Below are positions 17,385 through 26,176 of a DNA stretch of 64,000 bases, piece after piece. The DNA lies in assembly GCF_001189515.2 (NCBI RefSeq), contig NZ_CP012069.2:744001-808000 (forward strand). Reading direction: 5' to 3'. The stretch's first letter is position 1. Each line of letters opens with the position of its first letter. The position numbers were made by a program, and so were the translations under genes. The DNA comes from Olsenella sp. oral taxon 807. Lineage in GTDB: Bacteria; Actinomycetota; Coriobacteriia; Coriobacteriales; Atopobiaceae. Under the pieces are notes generated by a model, which worked only from the letters and a program-made list of their open reading frames with translations, was not told the DNA's origin and searched no databases.

Positions 17385-18037
17385 AGCGCACTTCGCCGTC
17401 GTGCCTCATCAAAAGGCGCACTCTGTATGTGGGCAGTCACGCAGAATGCGCCTTTCCGTGAGGTCCAACGCAAGGCGCGATCGCAGAATGCGCTTTTCCG
17501 TGAGGGTCCGTACCCAGAATGCGGTTTTACGTGAGGGTCCGCTCGCAGAATGCGCTTTTCCGTAGAATGCGCTTTTCCTCACCTGGGCAAACGCGGAGGC
17601 ACCTCACGGAAAAGCGCACTCTGGACGGGAGACGTGACGGAAAAGCGCACTCTGCGGCTGCGCCTCACCAAAAGGCGCACTCTGTGTGCGGGCAGTCACG
17701 CGGAATGCGGTTTTACGTGAGGTCCAACGCCCAGAATGCGCTTTTCCGTGAGGATCCGTGCCCAGAATGCGCTTTTTCGTAGAATGCGCTTTTCCTCACC
17801 TGGGCAAACGTGGCGGCACCTCACGCAAAAGCGCATTCTGTGCCGACGCCCTCACGCAAAAGCGCACTCTGCCCCGACGCCCTCACGGAAAAGCGCACTC
17901 TGTGCCGGCGGCGTGACCAAAAGACGCATTCTGGACGGGAGACGTGACGGAAAACCGCACTCTGTACCGGCACCTCACGAAAAAGCGCACTTTGGGCCGC
18001 GCCCCCAGATCGCGCCTCACGGAAAAACCGCACTCTG
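17385..18037. repeat. Array 2: about 20 short motifs, 31-bp step, two dyad centres
   Basis: Same motif as array 1. Forward GAATG positions are 17444, 17486, 17517, 17548 and 17565, then core CTGGGCAAACG near 17583, then reversed units (CACTC at 17617, 17649, 17679). A second forward series follows at 17703, 17734, 17765 and 17782, core near 17800, and reversed units at 17834, 17865, 17896, 17927, 17958, 17988 and 18031. Most steps are exactly 31 bp, and in both halves the last forward unit before the core comes after 17 bp. No gene fits: translations are repetitive (RMRFSVRV-type). Confidence 0.92.
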
Positions 18038-18216
18038 CATTCTATGCATGTTATGTGCCGCTTCCCATGGGGTGTCCGATCTCTCGTTGGGGTAGTGGCA
18101 CGACGGCTAAGTTATGGCTGGTACGGTATGTAACAATCCGACTGCATGCGTGTCTTCCTTGCAGCAACTGCGAGACGTTACAGCTGGTACGATCGGTATG
18201 GATAAGGGAGGCTGTG

Positions 18217-19521
18217 ATGGCAGCATTCGACGAAGCCATTCTGGAAGAGAATCGTCGCCGCATCATCAGGTACTTCGAGGGTGGCGCGCGCGAGCTGCAG
18301 GGTCCCGGGACCCTTGGCACCGAGGTTGAGCACTTCGTGATCGCGGATGACGGAAGGCCCGTCACCTATGAGCCCGCAGATGGCCTCATTGGCATACGAG
18401 ACGTGCTGGGGCACATCGAACGGCTCTATCCCGAGCACACCCGCAACGAGCAGGGTGACCTGCTGGGTCTTGGTGGTCCTGAGAGCACGGTCACCCTGGA
18501 GCCTGCGGCGCAGATTGAGGTCAGCGTCGCGCCGCATGTGGCGGTGGCTGACGTCATGGCGGGCTATCGCCTGTTTCGCGAGCGTGTGGACCCCTACCTT
18601 GCTAAGCATGGTGCCCGTCTCCTGAGCGTGGGCTACCATCCAACGCGCAGGGCTCGTGAGCTCGCTCTTATCCCCAAGTCTCGCTATGACTTCATGGACC
18701 GTTACTTCGCCCACATAGGTCTGCACGGCGAGCGCATGATGCGGGCATCTGCCTCAACGCAGGTTTCGGTGGACTTCTCGAGCGAGCGGGACGCCGTCCG
18801 CAAGCTGCGCGTTGCGTCGGCGTTGGCCCCCGTGCTCACGGCCATCGCGGACAACACGCGCGTGTTCGAGGCAGAGGCCAACCATGTCCCCCTCGCCCGC
18901 CTGCGACTCTGGCGTGACGTGGACAACGCGCGCTGCGGAACCATACCCAACGTCTTCAGCGACGGCTTTGGCTTTGGCGACTACGCGGACTGGCTGCTTG
19001 GGACTCCGCCCATCTTTGTGACGCGACCCCCTACGAGGGGCACCTCCCCTTCCCGCGTGCGGGAGGCATTCGATCTGCCGTCATCACTCATGTATGCCGA
19101 TGCTCCCATGGGCACACAGGACATCGAGCATCTGGTGTCGATGTTCTGGCCAGATGCGCGCCTCAAGCGCTTTGTGGAGATCCGCCCGGCAGACGCCCTG
19201 CCCGAGCAGGGGGTGGCCGGCTACACGGCCCTCATCAAGGGCCTCTTCTACTTCGAGTCCTCCCTGCGCGCCGTCGAGGACGCACTGGGCGTGGAGGGCG
19301 GGTCCTGGAGGTTGCGCGCCGCCGACGTCGAGAAGGCCATCGTCTCGGTCAATCGACGAGGGTTTGGTGGCGTGCTGTATGGCCTGCCGCTTTCGGAGTG
19401 GGAGGACCTGCTCTTCTCACAAGCGCGTCAGGCGCTCGACGGCAATGAGGGCAGACTCCTCGACTGGCTCGAGGGGTTTGCCCATGACAAGGACTGGTGG
19501 CAGACAGGCGAGCGTCCATGA
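18217..19521 (+). CDS. gshA: Glutamate-cysteine ligase
   Basis: A 434-residue ATP-dependent ligase that makes gamma-glutamylcysteine. LGTEVEHFVI near the N-terminus (the Glu pair that binds metal/ATP), then ESTVTLEPAAQIEVSVAP, a SASTQVSVDF segment and a middle RLRLWRDVDNARCGTIPNVF. These are typical of the GCS2-type ligases of actinobacteria and plants. The start follows AGGGAGG. The frame is open upstream but only through array 2 and unrelated sequence. No gshB is in view. A gamma-glutamylcysteine or ergothioneine-like use is possible; I cannot tell. Confidence 0.85.
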   Translation: MAAFDEAILEENRRRIIRYFEGGARELQGPGTLGTEVEHFVIADDGRPVTYEPADGLIGIRDVLGHIERLYPEHTRNEQGDLLGLGGPESTVTLEPAAQIEVSVAPHVAVADVMAGYRLFRERVDPYLAKHGARLLSVGYHPTRRARELALIPKSRYDFMDRYFAHIGLHGERMMRASASTQVSVDFSSERDAVRKLRVASALAPVLTAIADNTRVFEAEANHVPLARLRLWRDVDNARCGTIPNVFSDGFGFGDYADWLLGTPPIFVTRPPTRGTSPSRVREAFDLPSSLMYADAPMGTQDIEHLVSMFWPDARLKRFVEIRPADALPEQGVAGYTALIKGLFYFESSLRAVEDALGVEGGSWRLRAADVEKAIVSVNRRGFGGVLYGLPLSEWEDLLFSQARQALDGNEGRLLDWLEGFAHDKDWWQTGERP

Positions 19522-19705
19522 GACAGGTCCCGTCGCTTGCTGTCCCGTCCCGCTCAAGGGAAGTTCCCATCGCGGATACCCACTGCGCCTGGCATCTCGT
19601 CGCGCCCAGGCGCCCTCGCCCCTCTACGAGTACAGCCTTGCAGAGGGGCGAGGCACGACCAAAACAGGCTACGCCACGCCGAACGTCATCCCTGCCGTTC
19701 CCTAA

Positions 19706-19803
19706 GGAGGCGCTGAACAAATCGAACGAGAGGAATCGTAGAGTTGCGTTTGGCAGGTCGGGATGACTCTACGGTAGGTTGGTCTGGTTTGTTCAGCGCC
19801 TCC
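19706..19803. mobile_element. 98-bp inverted-repeat element (MITE-like)
   Basis: Perfect 16-bp ends, GGAGGCGCTGAACAAA at 19706-19721 and its complement at 19788-19803, enclose 66 bp with no ORF. CTA occurs just outside both ends (19702-19704 and 19804-19806), a possible target duplication. It lies between convergent genes, and the right-hand CTA is the stop codon of the methyltransferase gene. A bidirectional terminator is an alternative, but the loop is long and no T-run follows. Confidence 0.5.
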
Positions 19804-20925
19804 CTACGTTTCCCAGACGCGCTCGGCGATGCGCCTGACGAGCGCGACCTTGGCCCACTGCTCGTCCTCGCTCAGCTCGTTTCCCTCTTCGGTGGACGAG
19901 AAGCCGCACTGCGGCGAGAGACGCAGGCGCTCCAGGGGTACGTAGCTTTCAGCCTCGCGGATGCGCGCGATGACGCTGTCCTCGTCCTCGAGCTCGGGGA
20001 ACTTTGAGGTCACGAGACCCAAGACGACGATCTGGTCCTTGACGTGGGCGAGGGGAGCGAAGTCTCCGGCGCGATCCGTGTCATACTCCAAGAAGAAGGC
20101 GTCGTAGTTGGCACCACCCAGGAGTACCTCTGCCACGGGGTCATAGCCGCCCGATGAGAACCAGGTGGAGCGGAAGTTGCCGCGGCAGACGTGGGTGGTG
20201 ATGGCCATGTCGGCAGGCCTCGCCTCGAGGATTGCGTTGATGGTCGCCACGTACCTCCTTGTGACCCCGTCGAGATCGATACCTGCCTCCTCGTAGGCCC
20301 TACGCTTCCGGACGTCGCAGAACTCGCCCCAGCTCGTGTCATCAAACTGCAGGTAGCGACAGCCGAGGTCGTAGAAGGCCCTCACGGCGTCCTGGTAGGT
20401 GGCGACAATATCGTCAAAGAGCACCTGCTCGTCTTGGTAGCGCTCGATGGGATCGAAGCTTGCCTTTCCACGCACGCAGGGAATGAGATGCAGCATCGAG
20501 GGGGAGGGAATCGTCATCTTCGTGGGGTAGTTACCCACTATCTTGCGCAGCTTGGCATAGTGTGCAAGGAAGGGGTGGTCGCCGAGGCCGATCCTGCCCG
20601 TGAAGCGCAGCTGGGCACCCTTGGGCTTGGGACCTTTGAACTCGACGGACCAGTCTGTCGTGTCGATGCGCTCGACGCCCCCGAGCTCCTCGAGAAAGTC
20701 GAGATGCCACATGGCGCGGCGGAACTCCCCGTCGGTGACGGCGCGAAGGCCAGCGGCCTTCTCCTTCTCGACGAGCTCGGCTATACACTCATCCTCAACG
20801 GCGGTGAGCTCGTCGTGTGAGATGTCGCCTGTGACAAAGGCGGCACGTGCCTTCCTAAGACGGGCGGGGCGTAAAAAGCTGCCGACGATGTCATAGGCGT
20901 AGGGTGGTTGCTTGAGGGCTGCCAT
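19804..20925 (-). CDS. Cobalamin-independent methionine synthase family protein (MetE C-terminal domain, YxjG-like)
   Basis: A 373-residue single barrel corresponding to the catalytic C-terminal half of MetE. VGSFLRP and AVTDGEFRR near the start, LQFDDTSWGEF in the middle, then ITTHVCRGN (His and Cys zinc ligands) and the late SPQCGFSS (Cys ligand) form the Zn/homocysteine site. It probably transfers a methyl group to homocysteine or a related thiol; the donor for this short group is uncertain. The stop coincides with the edge of the 98-bp inverted-repeat element. Confidence 0.85.
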   Translation of the reverse strand: MAALKQPPYAYDIVGSFLRPARLRKARAAFVTGDISHDELTAVEDECIAELVEKEKAAGLRAVTDGEFRRAMWHLDFLEELGGVERIDTTDWSVEFKGPKPKGAQLRFTGRIGLGDHPFLAHYAKLRKIVGNYPTKMTIPSPSMLHLIPCVRGKASFDPIERYQDEQVLFDDIVATYQDAVRAFYDLGCRYLQFDDTSWGEFCDVRKRRAYEEAGIDLDGVTRRYVATINAILEARPADMAITTHVCRGNFRSTWFSSGGYDPVAEVLLGGANYDAFFLEYDTDRAGDFAPLAHVKDQIVVLGLVTSKFPELEDEDSVIARIREAESYVPLERLRLSPQCGFSSTEEGNELSEDEQWAKVALVRRIAERVWET

Positions 20926-21053
20926 GGGCTTTCCTTTCGTCTGGGACTGACGACACTGAGACGATCTAAGTATGAAGGCATCTCCTGCCTGTCAGAGCGT
21001 CTGTTTTCGCATGAGCGGTCATCTGATGGAACGATAGCGCAGGTGTCCACGAG

Positions 21054-23936
21054 TCATAGCGTCCACGAACCATCCGTGTCGATCACGATGGAGGTCGCCT
21101 TGCGACTCGAGAAGCCGTCTGGACCTAGTGCCTGCCTGAGGCCGTCACGAAGGGTCGCGACAATCACGTCTTGCCCCTCATTGGCCCTGATACGCCTGAA
21201 CGGAAGACCGATCTTGTCGAATATCCCGTCCTTCATGCGATCACGCTGTGCCTGTCGTCCCCGGTCGTTTTGAGCCTCGTCCAACTCGAACGCCGCGAGT
21301 GGGCTGTTGTCTATGTGACGGAACAGCATGAAGTCCACGTGTGCCGAGGTGCTGACGAACCGCTCCTCCTCGGCCAGCCAGCCCGAACCTACCATCCCGC
21401 CGTCTTTTGGGACGAGCAGCTTCAAGGGGTAGTTTCTACACCACCCAATATGCCCGAGCATCCCTGTGGACTCGATCGTCTTCTTGAGCAGAACCTCGAC
21501 CTGTACCTCAAAATACTGATCAGACGTGTTCTCCTGCATCTGTTTCAGAAAGGCGTCTCGCTCCCCAGATGAGTCCGAGTACAGGTAAGGGAACACCGGC
21601 CGTACCCTCGATCGCTCGATCGGGCCGCTATGGTATTCGATGTAGCGTCTCAGGTCGGCGATGCTGCCCTCCCCGTTGGTTGCGCCCCGTGTCGCTATGA
21701 GCCACAGGCAGCTCTGCGCCCTAGACACCGCCACATTTACCAGGTTCGGGTTGTTGAGGAGGTCCGTTGGCTGACTGGCGGTTGTGACGAGCGCCATCGC
21801 GGCCTTCTCGCGACCCTGGTACTCGCGCACGGCGCCTACCTCGAGTTGCGTCGAAGCTGTATCGGGCAGGTCTGACAGGCACTCTCGTATCCCGTCCGCC
21901 TCCTTGCGATATGGGGTTGCCACCCCGATGTCGCTTGCGCTGAAACGTGCCAGGAGCTGCGGAAGGACGTCTTCCTTAAGGATTCTGGCCTGGGCTTTGC
22001 CGTAGTCGCCTGGCCCCTCCCCGAGCTCGGTACCGAGCGAGCATCCGAGTGCGGGAGCGTCTCCCTGGGCGCCTGTCTCGCTCATCACCATGAGCTGTCC
22101 ACCATAGAACTGACGGTTGCAGAAGCCGATGATGTCAGGAGCGCAGCGATAATGCTCTCTGAGCAAGGTACATGGCATTCTATGCTCCTTGTTCGAACGA
22201 GAGATCTCGTCCAAGCAGTCCAAGAGACTATGCGTGGAATATTCATAGGAACTCGGTAGGTCTCCCAGCGAGCATGCCTGAGCGCTTTTGGCGTGCTCGG
22301 CAGACAGCACGCAGGGGAGCTGGTTTCTATCGCCCACCACGACGGCGCGCCTTGCCGAGGACAGCGCAAGAAAGCCCGTGAGCAGATCGACCTGTGATGC
22401 CTCGTCGATTATCACGTAGTCAAAGGGGAGGCCACCCTTTCCGAGCTGCTTGCGCGCGTCATGGGTCGTGGAGCTGATTACTGGGTACTCCCTTCGAAAC
22501 TCCTCGGGCTCCTTCATGGGATCTTCGAAGTGGCGACGCGTCCTTCCCATGCCTCGACCAAAGCGGTCATAGAGCGCAGCCTGGAAGAGTTCTCTTGAGC
22601 GCGCAGTGACGGCTTGGATTGCGAGACCCGCGTTGTGTGTGGCGAGAAAGCCCTCGTCCGATTCGACGGCGTCTCTCATGAGACTCAAGTCGTGCTGGTA
22701 GAGGGTACTGTCTACCTTGATCTCTAGATCCACGCCTGCGGAGCCGTAATCTCTCCACCTGCCGATGCCCCACATGAGGGCATAGCGTATCCTGCTTAGG
22801 AGAGGTATGCGGCGGCCTGCGTTGGCGCAGGCAACAACCTCGTCGTGCAGCTCGCGTAATCGCGAGGGACTCAGCTGCCCTTTGCAGGTGAGTGTGTCTA
22901 CGGTGCTTCCCTCACCAAAGTGTGAGTACTCAAGCTCGAGATCGCGCAGGCGCTCGCGCAAGCTCGCCACCTTGCGTTGCCTCCCATAGACCTCACGTAG
23001 TAGCTTGCTGCCCGCATTCACCTCGTCTGCCAGCTGCTTCTGCTCGCTGCGCGTCCGCTTCCATCTCAGAATGCTTACGGGATATGGCTTCAGCCTGTCC
23101 TGCTTCCTTACGAAGTCCATCTGCTGGTCGCGTCGTCCCATCTCTGCTACCAGAAAGCCCATGCCCTCATGCCTGAGCTTCTCCACGACATTGTTTGTGG
23201 CAGAGTTGTTTGGAGAGACGACCAAGACCGTCTTGTCTCTCACGATGAGGTTTGCGATGATGTTGAGGATCGTCTGGGTCTTGCCCGTGCCAGGTGGACC
23301 TTGGATTACTGAGATCCTGTTGTCAAGTGCGGCGTCTATGGCGTCCATCTGACTGAGGCTCGAACCAAATGGCAGGATGACCGGTCCCGCGTCAGCACGG
23401 GGCGCTCGAGGTGGGCTGGGCTTCACAAGAAAGGAGGAGGCGAGGCTTCGAACGGAGTCATTGGCAAGAGACTTCAACTGATTGAACAGGTGATTTCTGG
23501 CTGGTTCGTCCCCATCGGTAGGGCGGGTGGCGATCGAGACGTCAAGGAGATACCTGAAGAGTGATGAACCCCTGACGAGGGACTCTCTCGCGACAGTCGC
23601 GTCTTTTTGATAGGTATGCCGCTTACCCCGCTCATCTATGACAAGCGTCTGTAGCGAATAGTCCGGGTTGCTGGTAGACACCTGACGTGCGATGCGTCGT
23701 GGATTCAGGTAGCGGTCATTGCCCACCCAGTAGCAGAAGCGATCCTCGATAGGGGCCTCCTTCTCCCTGACGAGGGCGACCATGTCGCTTCCATAGCTGT
23801 ACTGCCGTCCTGGATTGGCGCGATATACCAGCTTATACGTATCGTCGGGCATCAACCGAGGCCGTTCTAGGAGGCTGCTCGTCTGGTCTTCGAAGCGCTT
23901 GCTGATGTTGCTATATACGTAGATCCTTTCCATCAA
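21054..23936 (-). CDS. Superfamily 1 DNA/RNA helicase with DUF2726-like C-terminus
   Basis: A 960-residue protein with about 200 N-terminal residues of unknown fold. It has Walker A GPPGTGKT at 213-220, motif Ia VVSPNNSATNNVV, motif II VIIDEASQVD near 512, motif III VVVGDRNQLP and C-terminal helicase motifs EYQGREK and NVAVSRAQ. After about residue 800 comes a nuclease-like domain with HVDFMLFRH and AFELDEAQNDRGRQAQRD, resembling DUF2726. The pattern is that of DNA2/NAM7-type helicases linked to a restriction-endonuclease-like fold. It stands alone; a role in repair or anti-phage defence is only a guess. Confidence 0.85.
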   Translation of the reverse strand: MMERIYVYSNISKRFEDQTSSLLERPRLMPDDTYKLVYRANPGRQYSYGSDMVALVREKEAPIEDRFCYWVGNDRYLNPRRIARQVSTSNPDYSLQTLVIDERGKRHTYQKDATVARESLVRGSSLFRYLLDVSIATRPTDGDEPARNHLFNQLKSLANDSVRSLASSFLVKPSPPRAPRADAGPVILPFGSSLSQMDAIDAALDNRISVIQGPPGTGKTQTILNIIANLIVRDKTVLVVSPNNSATNNVVEKLRHEGMGFLVAEMGRRDQQMDFVRKQDRLKPYPVSILRWKRTRSEQKQLADEVNAGSKLLREVYGRQRKVASLRERLRDLELEYSHFGEGSTVDTLTCKGQLSPSRLRELHDEVVACANAGRRIPLLSRIRYALMWGIGRWRDYGSAGVDLEIKVDSTLYQHDLSLMRDAVESDEGFLATHNAGLAIQAVTARSRELFQAALYDRFGRGMGRTRRHFEDPMKEPEEFRREYPVISSTTHDARKQLGKGGLPFDYVIIDEASQVDLLTGFLALSSARRAVVVGDRNQLPCVLSAEHAKSAQACSLGDLPSSYEYSTHSLLDCLDEISRSNKEHRMPCTLLREHYRCAPDIIGFCNRQFYGGQLMVMSETGAQGDAPALGCSLGTELGEGPGDYGKAQARILKEDVLPQLLARFSASDIGVATPYRKEADGIRECLSDLPDTASTQLEVGAVREYQGREKAAMALVTTASQPTDLLNNPNLVNVAVSRAQSCLWLIATRGATNGEGSIADLRRYIEYHSGPIERSRVRPVFPYLYSDSSGERDAFLKQMQENTSDQYFEVQVEVLLKKTIESTGMLGHIGWCRNYPLKLLVPKDGGMVGSGWLAEEERFVSTSAHVDFMLFRHIDNSPLAAFELDEAQNDRGRQAQRDRMKDGIFDKIGLPFRRIRANEGQDVIVATLRDGLRQALGPDGFSSRKATSIVIDTDGSWTL

Positions 23937-24299
23937 AAACAGACTCCCCCTCGACGGCCCACTGAGTCATGATACCGCCAAACGCTCCGTAGCACCTAGG
24001 TTCGCCCCTACACATATAGACGATGTGCATAAGCGAAGATGCGAACACATGGCATCATCGATAAACTGAAGCAAATCACAAGCCCTCATGTGCGGCGCGC
24101 ATCTATCACGGCTGCTCATACAGGCCTCGGTGGTCCTTCGGAAAGCTGTCTTTGGTCTGTCGAGGTGACGTGTTTCTATACAGCCGCGATTCTTGTCAGG
24201 TGGGACCAATGCTTCCAAAGGGATACCATGATTGTCGCGATCACACAGTCCTGCTGGTGGAAAAGACGAACGTGTCCTACGGGTCATAGGGGGATGACA
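23937..24299. other. Divergent intergenic region, nothing identified
   Basis: These 363 bp separate the helicase (minus) and aminotransferase (plus). The aminotransferase frame stays open through the last 260 bp and includes a Cys-Trp-Trp string, but it lacks homology and a ribosome site. I see no confident promoter, hairpin or small gene. Confidence 0.5.
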
Positions 24300-25487
24300 A
24301 TGCAAACGCTCAGCACCAAGACCTCGCAATTCTCCGATTCCGTCATACGGCGCATGACGCGCGTGTCGAATCGGTACGGTGCCATCAACCTCTCGCAGGG
24401 CTTTCCCGATTTTGACCCTCCCAGGGAGATAACAGACTGTCTGGCCGAGGTTGCCCACAAGGGGCCGCACCAGTACGCCATCACCTGGGGTGCCCAGGGC
24501 TTTCGCGAGGCGTTGGCCCGCAAGCAGACGCCGCTCATGGGCATCGGTGAGATCGATCCCGACTCCCAGGTCGTCGTAACCTGCGGATCGACTGAGGCCA
24601 TGATGTGCGCGATCATGACCGTGTGCGACCCAGGGGATCGTGTGGTGGTGTTCTCTCCGTTCTATGAGAACTATGGGGCGGATACCATCCTTTGCGACTC
24701 AGTTCCCAGTTACGTCGAGCTGTACGCGCCCGAATTCAGCTTCGACGAGTCCGAGCTCGAGCATGCCTGTGCCCTGCCGCACACGAAGGCCCTCATCCTC
24801 TGCAACCCCTCGAACCCCACGGGACATGTCTTCACCCCGCAGGAGCTTTCGTCCATAGCGGACCTCGCCGAGAGGTACGACCTCTATGTGATCACGGACG
24901 AGGTCTATGAGCACATCGTCTATGCCCCCTATAGGCATGTGTACTTTGCTGGCCTGCCCGATATGGCCGAGCGCACGATCTCGTGCAGCTCGCTTTCAAA
25001 GACCTACTCCATCACCGGTTGGCGTCTTGGCTACACCATAGCACCCGCAGGGATAAGCGAGCGCATCAAGAAGGTGCACGACTTTTTGACCGTGGGTGCG
25101 GCGGCGCCGCTCATGGAGGCGGCAACGGTGGGTCTCGGGTTGCCACAGGGCTACTACGACGAGCTGTTGGCGACCTATACCCGAAAGCGTCAGCTCTTTT
25201 GCGAGGGATTGCGTCGATTGGGCATGCCTTTTGTGGAGCCACAGGGTGCGTACTTCGTGATGTGCGACATCTCGGAGGCGGGCTACGAGAACGATGAGGA
25301 GTTCGCCGTCGAACTGGCGCGTCGTATGGGTGTGGGCGGCGTGCCTGGATCATGCTTCTTCAATGTTCCCGAGAACCGCTTCATTCGCTTTCACTTTGCC
25401 AAGAGCGATGGCGTGCTCAACGATGCCTTGCAGCGCTTGGAGGGATGGCAGGATAGGATGGCAAGGCGCTCGCCCTGCGACGTGTAG
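24300..25487 (+). CDS. Class I/II pyridoxal phosphate aminotransferase
   Basis: A 395-residue fold-type I aminotransferase. Motifs: NLSQGFPDFDPP, CNPSNPTGHVF, VITDEVYEHI, and the PLP lysine in SSLSKTYSITGWRLGY (about Lys234), with a late RFHFA arginine for the substrate carboxylate. The group includes aspartate, kynurenine/glutamine and methionine aminotransferases; the specific substrate is not readable. Start 24300 is spaced correctly from AGGGGG; ATG 24294 directly abuts it. Single gene. Confidence 0.88.
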   Translation: MQTLSTKTSQFSDSVIRRMTRVSNRYGAINLSQGFPDFDPPREITDCLAEVAHKGPHQYAITWGAQGFREALARKQTPLMGIGEIDPDSQVVVTCGSTEAMMCAIMTVCDPGDRVVVFSPFYENYGADTILCDSVPSYVELYAPEFSFDESELEHACALPHTKALILCNPSNPTGHVFTPQELSSIADLAERYDLYVITDEVYEHIVYAPYRHVYFAGLPDMAERTISCSSLSKTYSITGWRLGYTIAPAGISERIKKVHDFLTVGAAAPLMEAATVGLGLPQGYYDELLATYTRKRQLFCEGLRRLGMPFVEPQGAYFVMCDISEAGYENDEEFAVELARRMGVGGVPGSCFFNVPENRFIRFHFAKSDGVLNDALQRLEGWQDRMARRSPCDV

Positions 25488-25646
25488 CCTCAACCTCATC
25501 GGCCTTCGGCGTACGCTATGTGGTAGGCGCCAGGATCGAGAGGGGCGGCCAGGGGGGAAGGCTCCTGCCATGTTCCCGGTAACAGGCTTATTCGCTATGA
25601 TGGGGACGTGGGCGTGCTTGTCGTGTCTAATGGAATGGCGGGATCG

Positions 25647-26171
25647 ATGAACCTCGAAATGCAGTTCTGGGACGGTTTGCGCGAATGGGCATCACGGTGC
25701 CTCGACTTCTGGAAGGATGTGGGGTCGCTCGGTGCCACCAGCGGAGGCTCCAGAGGGACAGGGCTTGAGTCCCTTGGCTTCGTCACCACCGCCCTGATGT
25801 CCTACTGGCTCGTGCTTCTGATCCTCGTCGCGCGTGGCATCATCGGAATGAACGAGCAGGGGCGCTATATAGCCCATGCGGAGCGCTACGAGAGGACCAT
25901 GGCAACGCTGGGAGACTCTCGCAGACGGCAGGATGGTAGGTGGGTGGCGTACTACGAGGCCTCGATAGATGGGTCAAGGCGCAAGCTTCGGTGGGAGAGC
26001 AGCCTTGAGCCGACGCCCGAGGCTAATCTTTGGTATGAGCCCGGCACGGCACACGGCTGGGTCGAGGGCAACGCTTACGACCCTCATAAGAAGTGGAGGG
26101 TGTTCGCCTTCGTGGCTCCCCTCGTCGGCGTTATCGTGTGGACAACCGTGACGCTGTATATGGCGAGGTGA
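25647..26171 (+). CDS. Small membrane protein, DUF3592-like
   Basis: About 174 residues with two predicted membrane helices, one at roughly residues 38-60 (a TTALMSYWLVLLILVARGII stretch) and one near the C-terminus (AFVAPLVGVIVWTTVTLYM). A beta-rich middle segment reads GRWVAYYEASIDG and LWYEPGTAHGWVEG, similar in style to DUF3592 proteins. The start is uncertain: ATGs at 25635 and 25647, neither with a strong ribosome site. The next gene starts 5 bp after its stop, so both are probably one operon and interact at the membrane. Confidence 0.55.
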   Translation: MNLEMQFWDGLREWASRCLDFWKDVGSLGATSGGSRGTGLESLGFVTTALMSYWLVLLILVARGIIGMNEQGRYIAHAERYERTMATLGDSRRRQDGRWVAYYEASIDGSRRKLRWESSLEPTPEANLWYEPGTAHGWVEGNAYDPHKKWRVFAFVAPLVGVIVWTTVTLYMAR

Positions 26172-26176
26172 GGCTG

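Noticed and set aside
17944-18216. N-terminal extension of glutamate-cysteine ligase
   Set aside because: The extra residues come from array 2 and unrelated sequence; family homology and a good ribosome site begin at 18217.
24228-24299. Trp-rich leader peptide (tandem Trp codons) before the aminotransferase
   Set aside because: The frame has no stop and runs in phase into the aminotransferase gene, and no attenuator hairpin follows.
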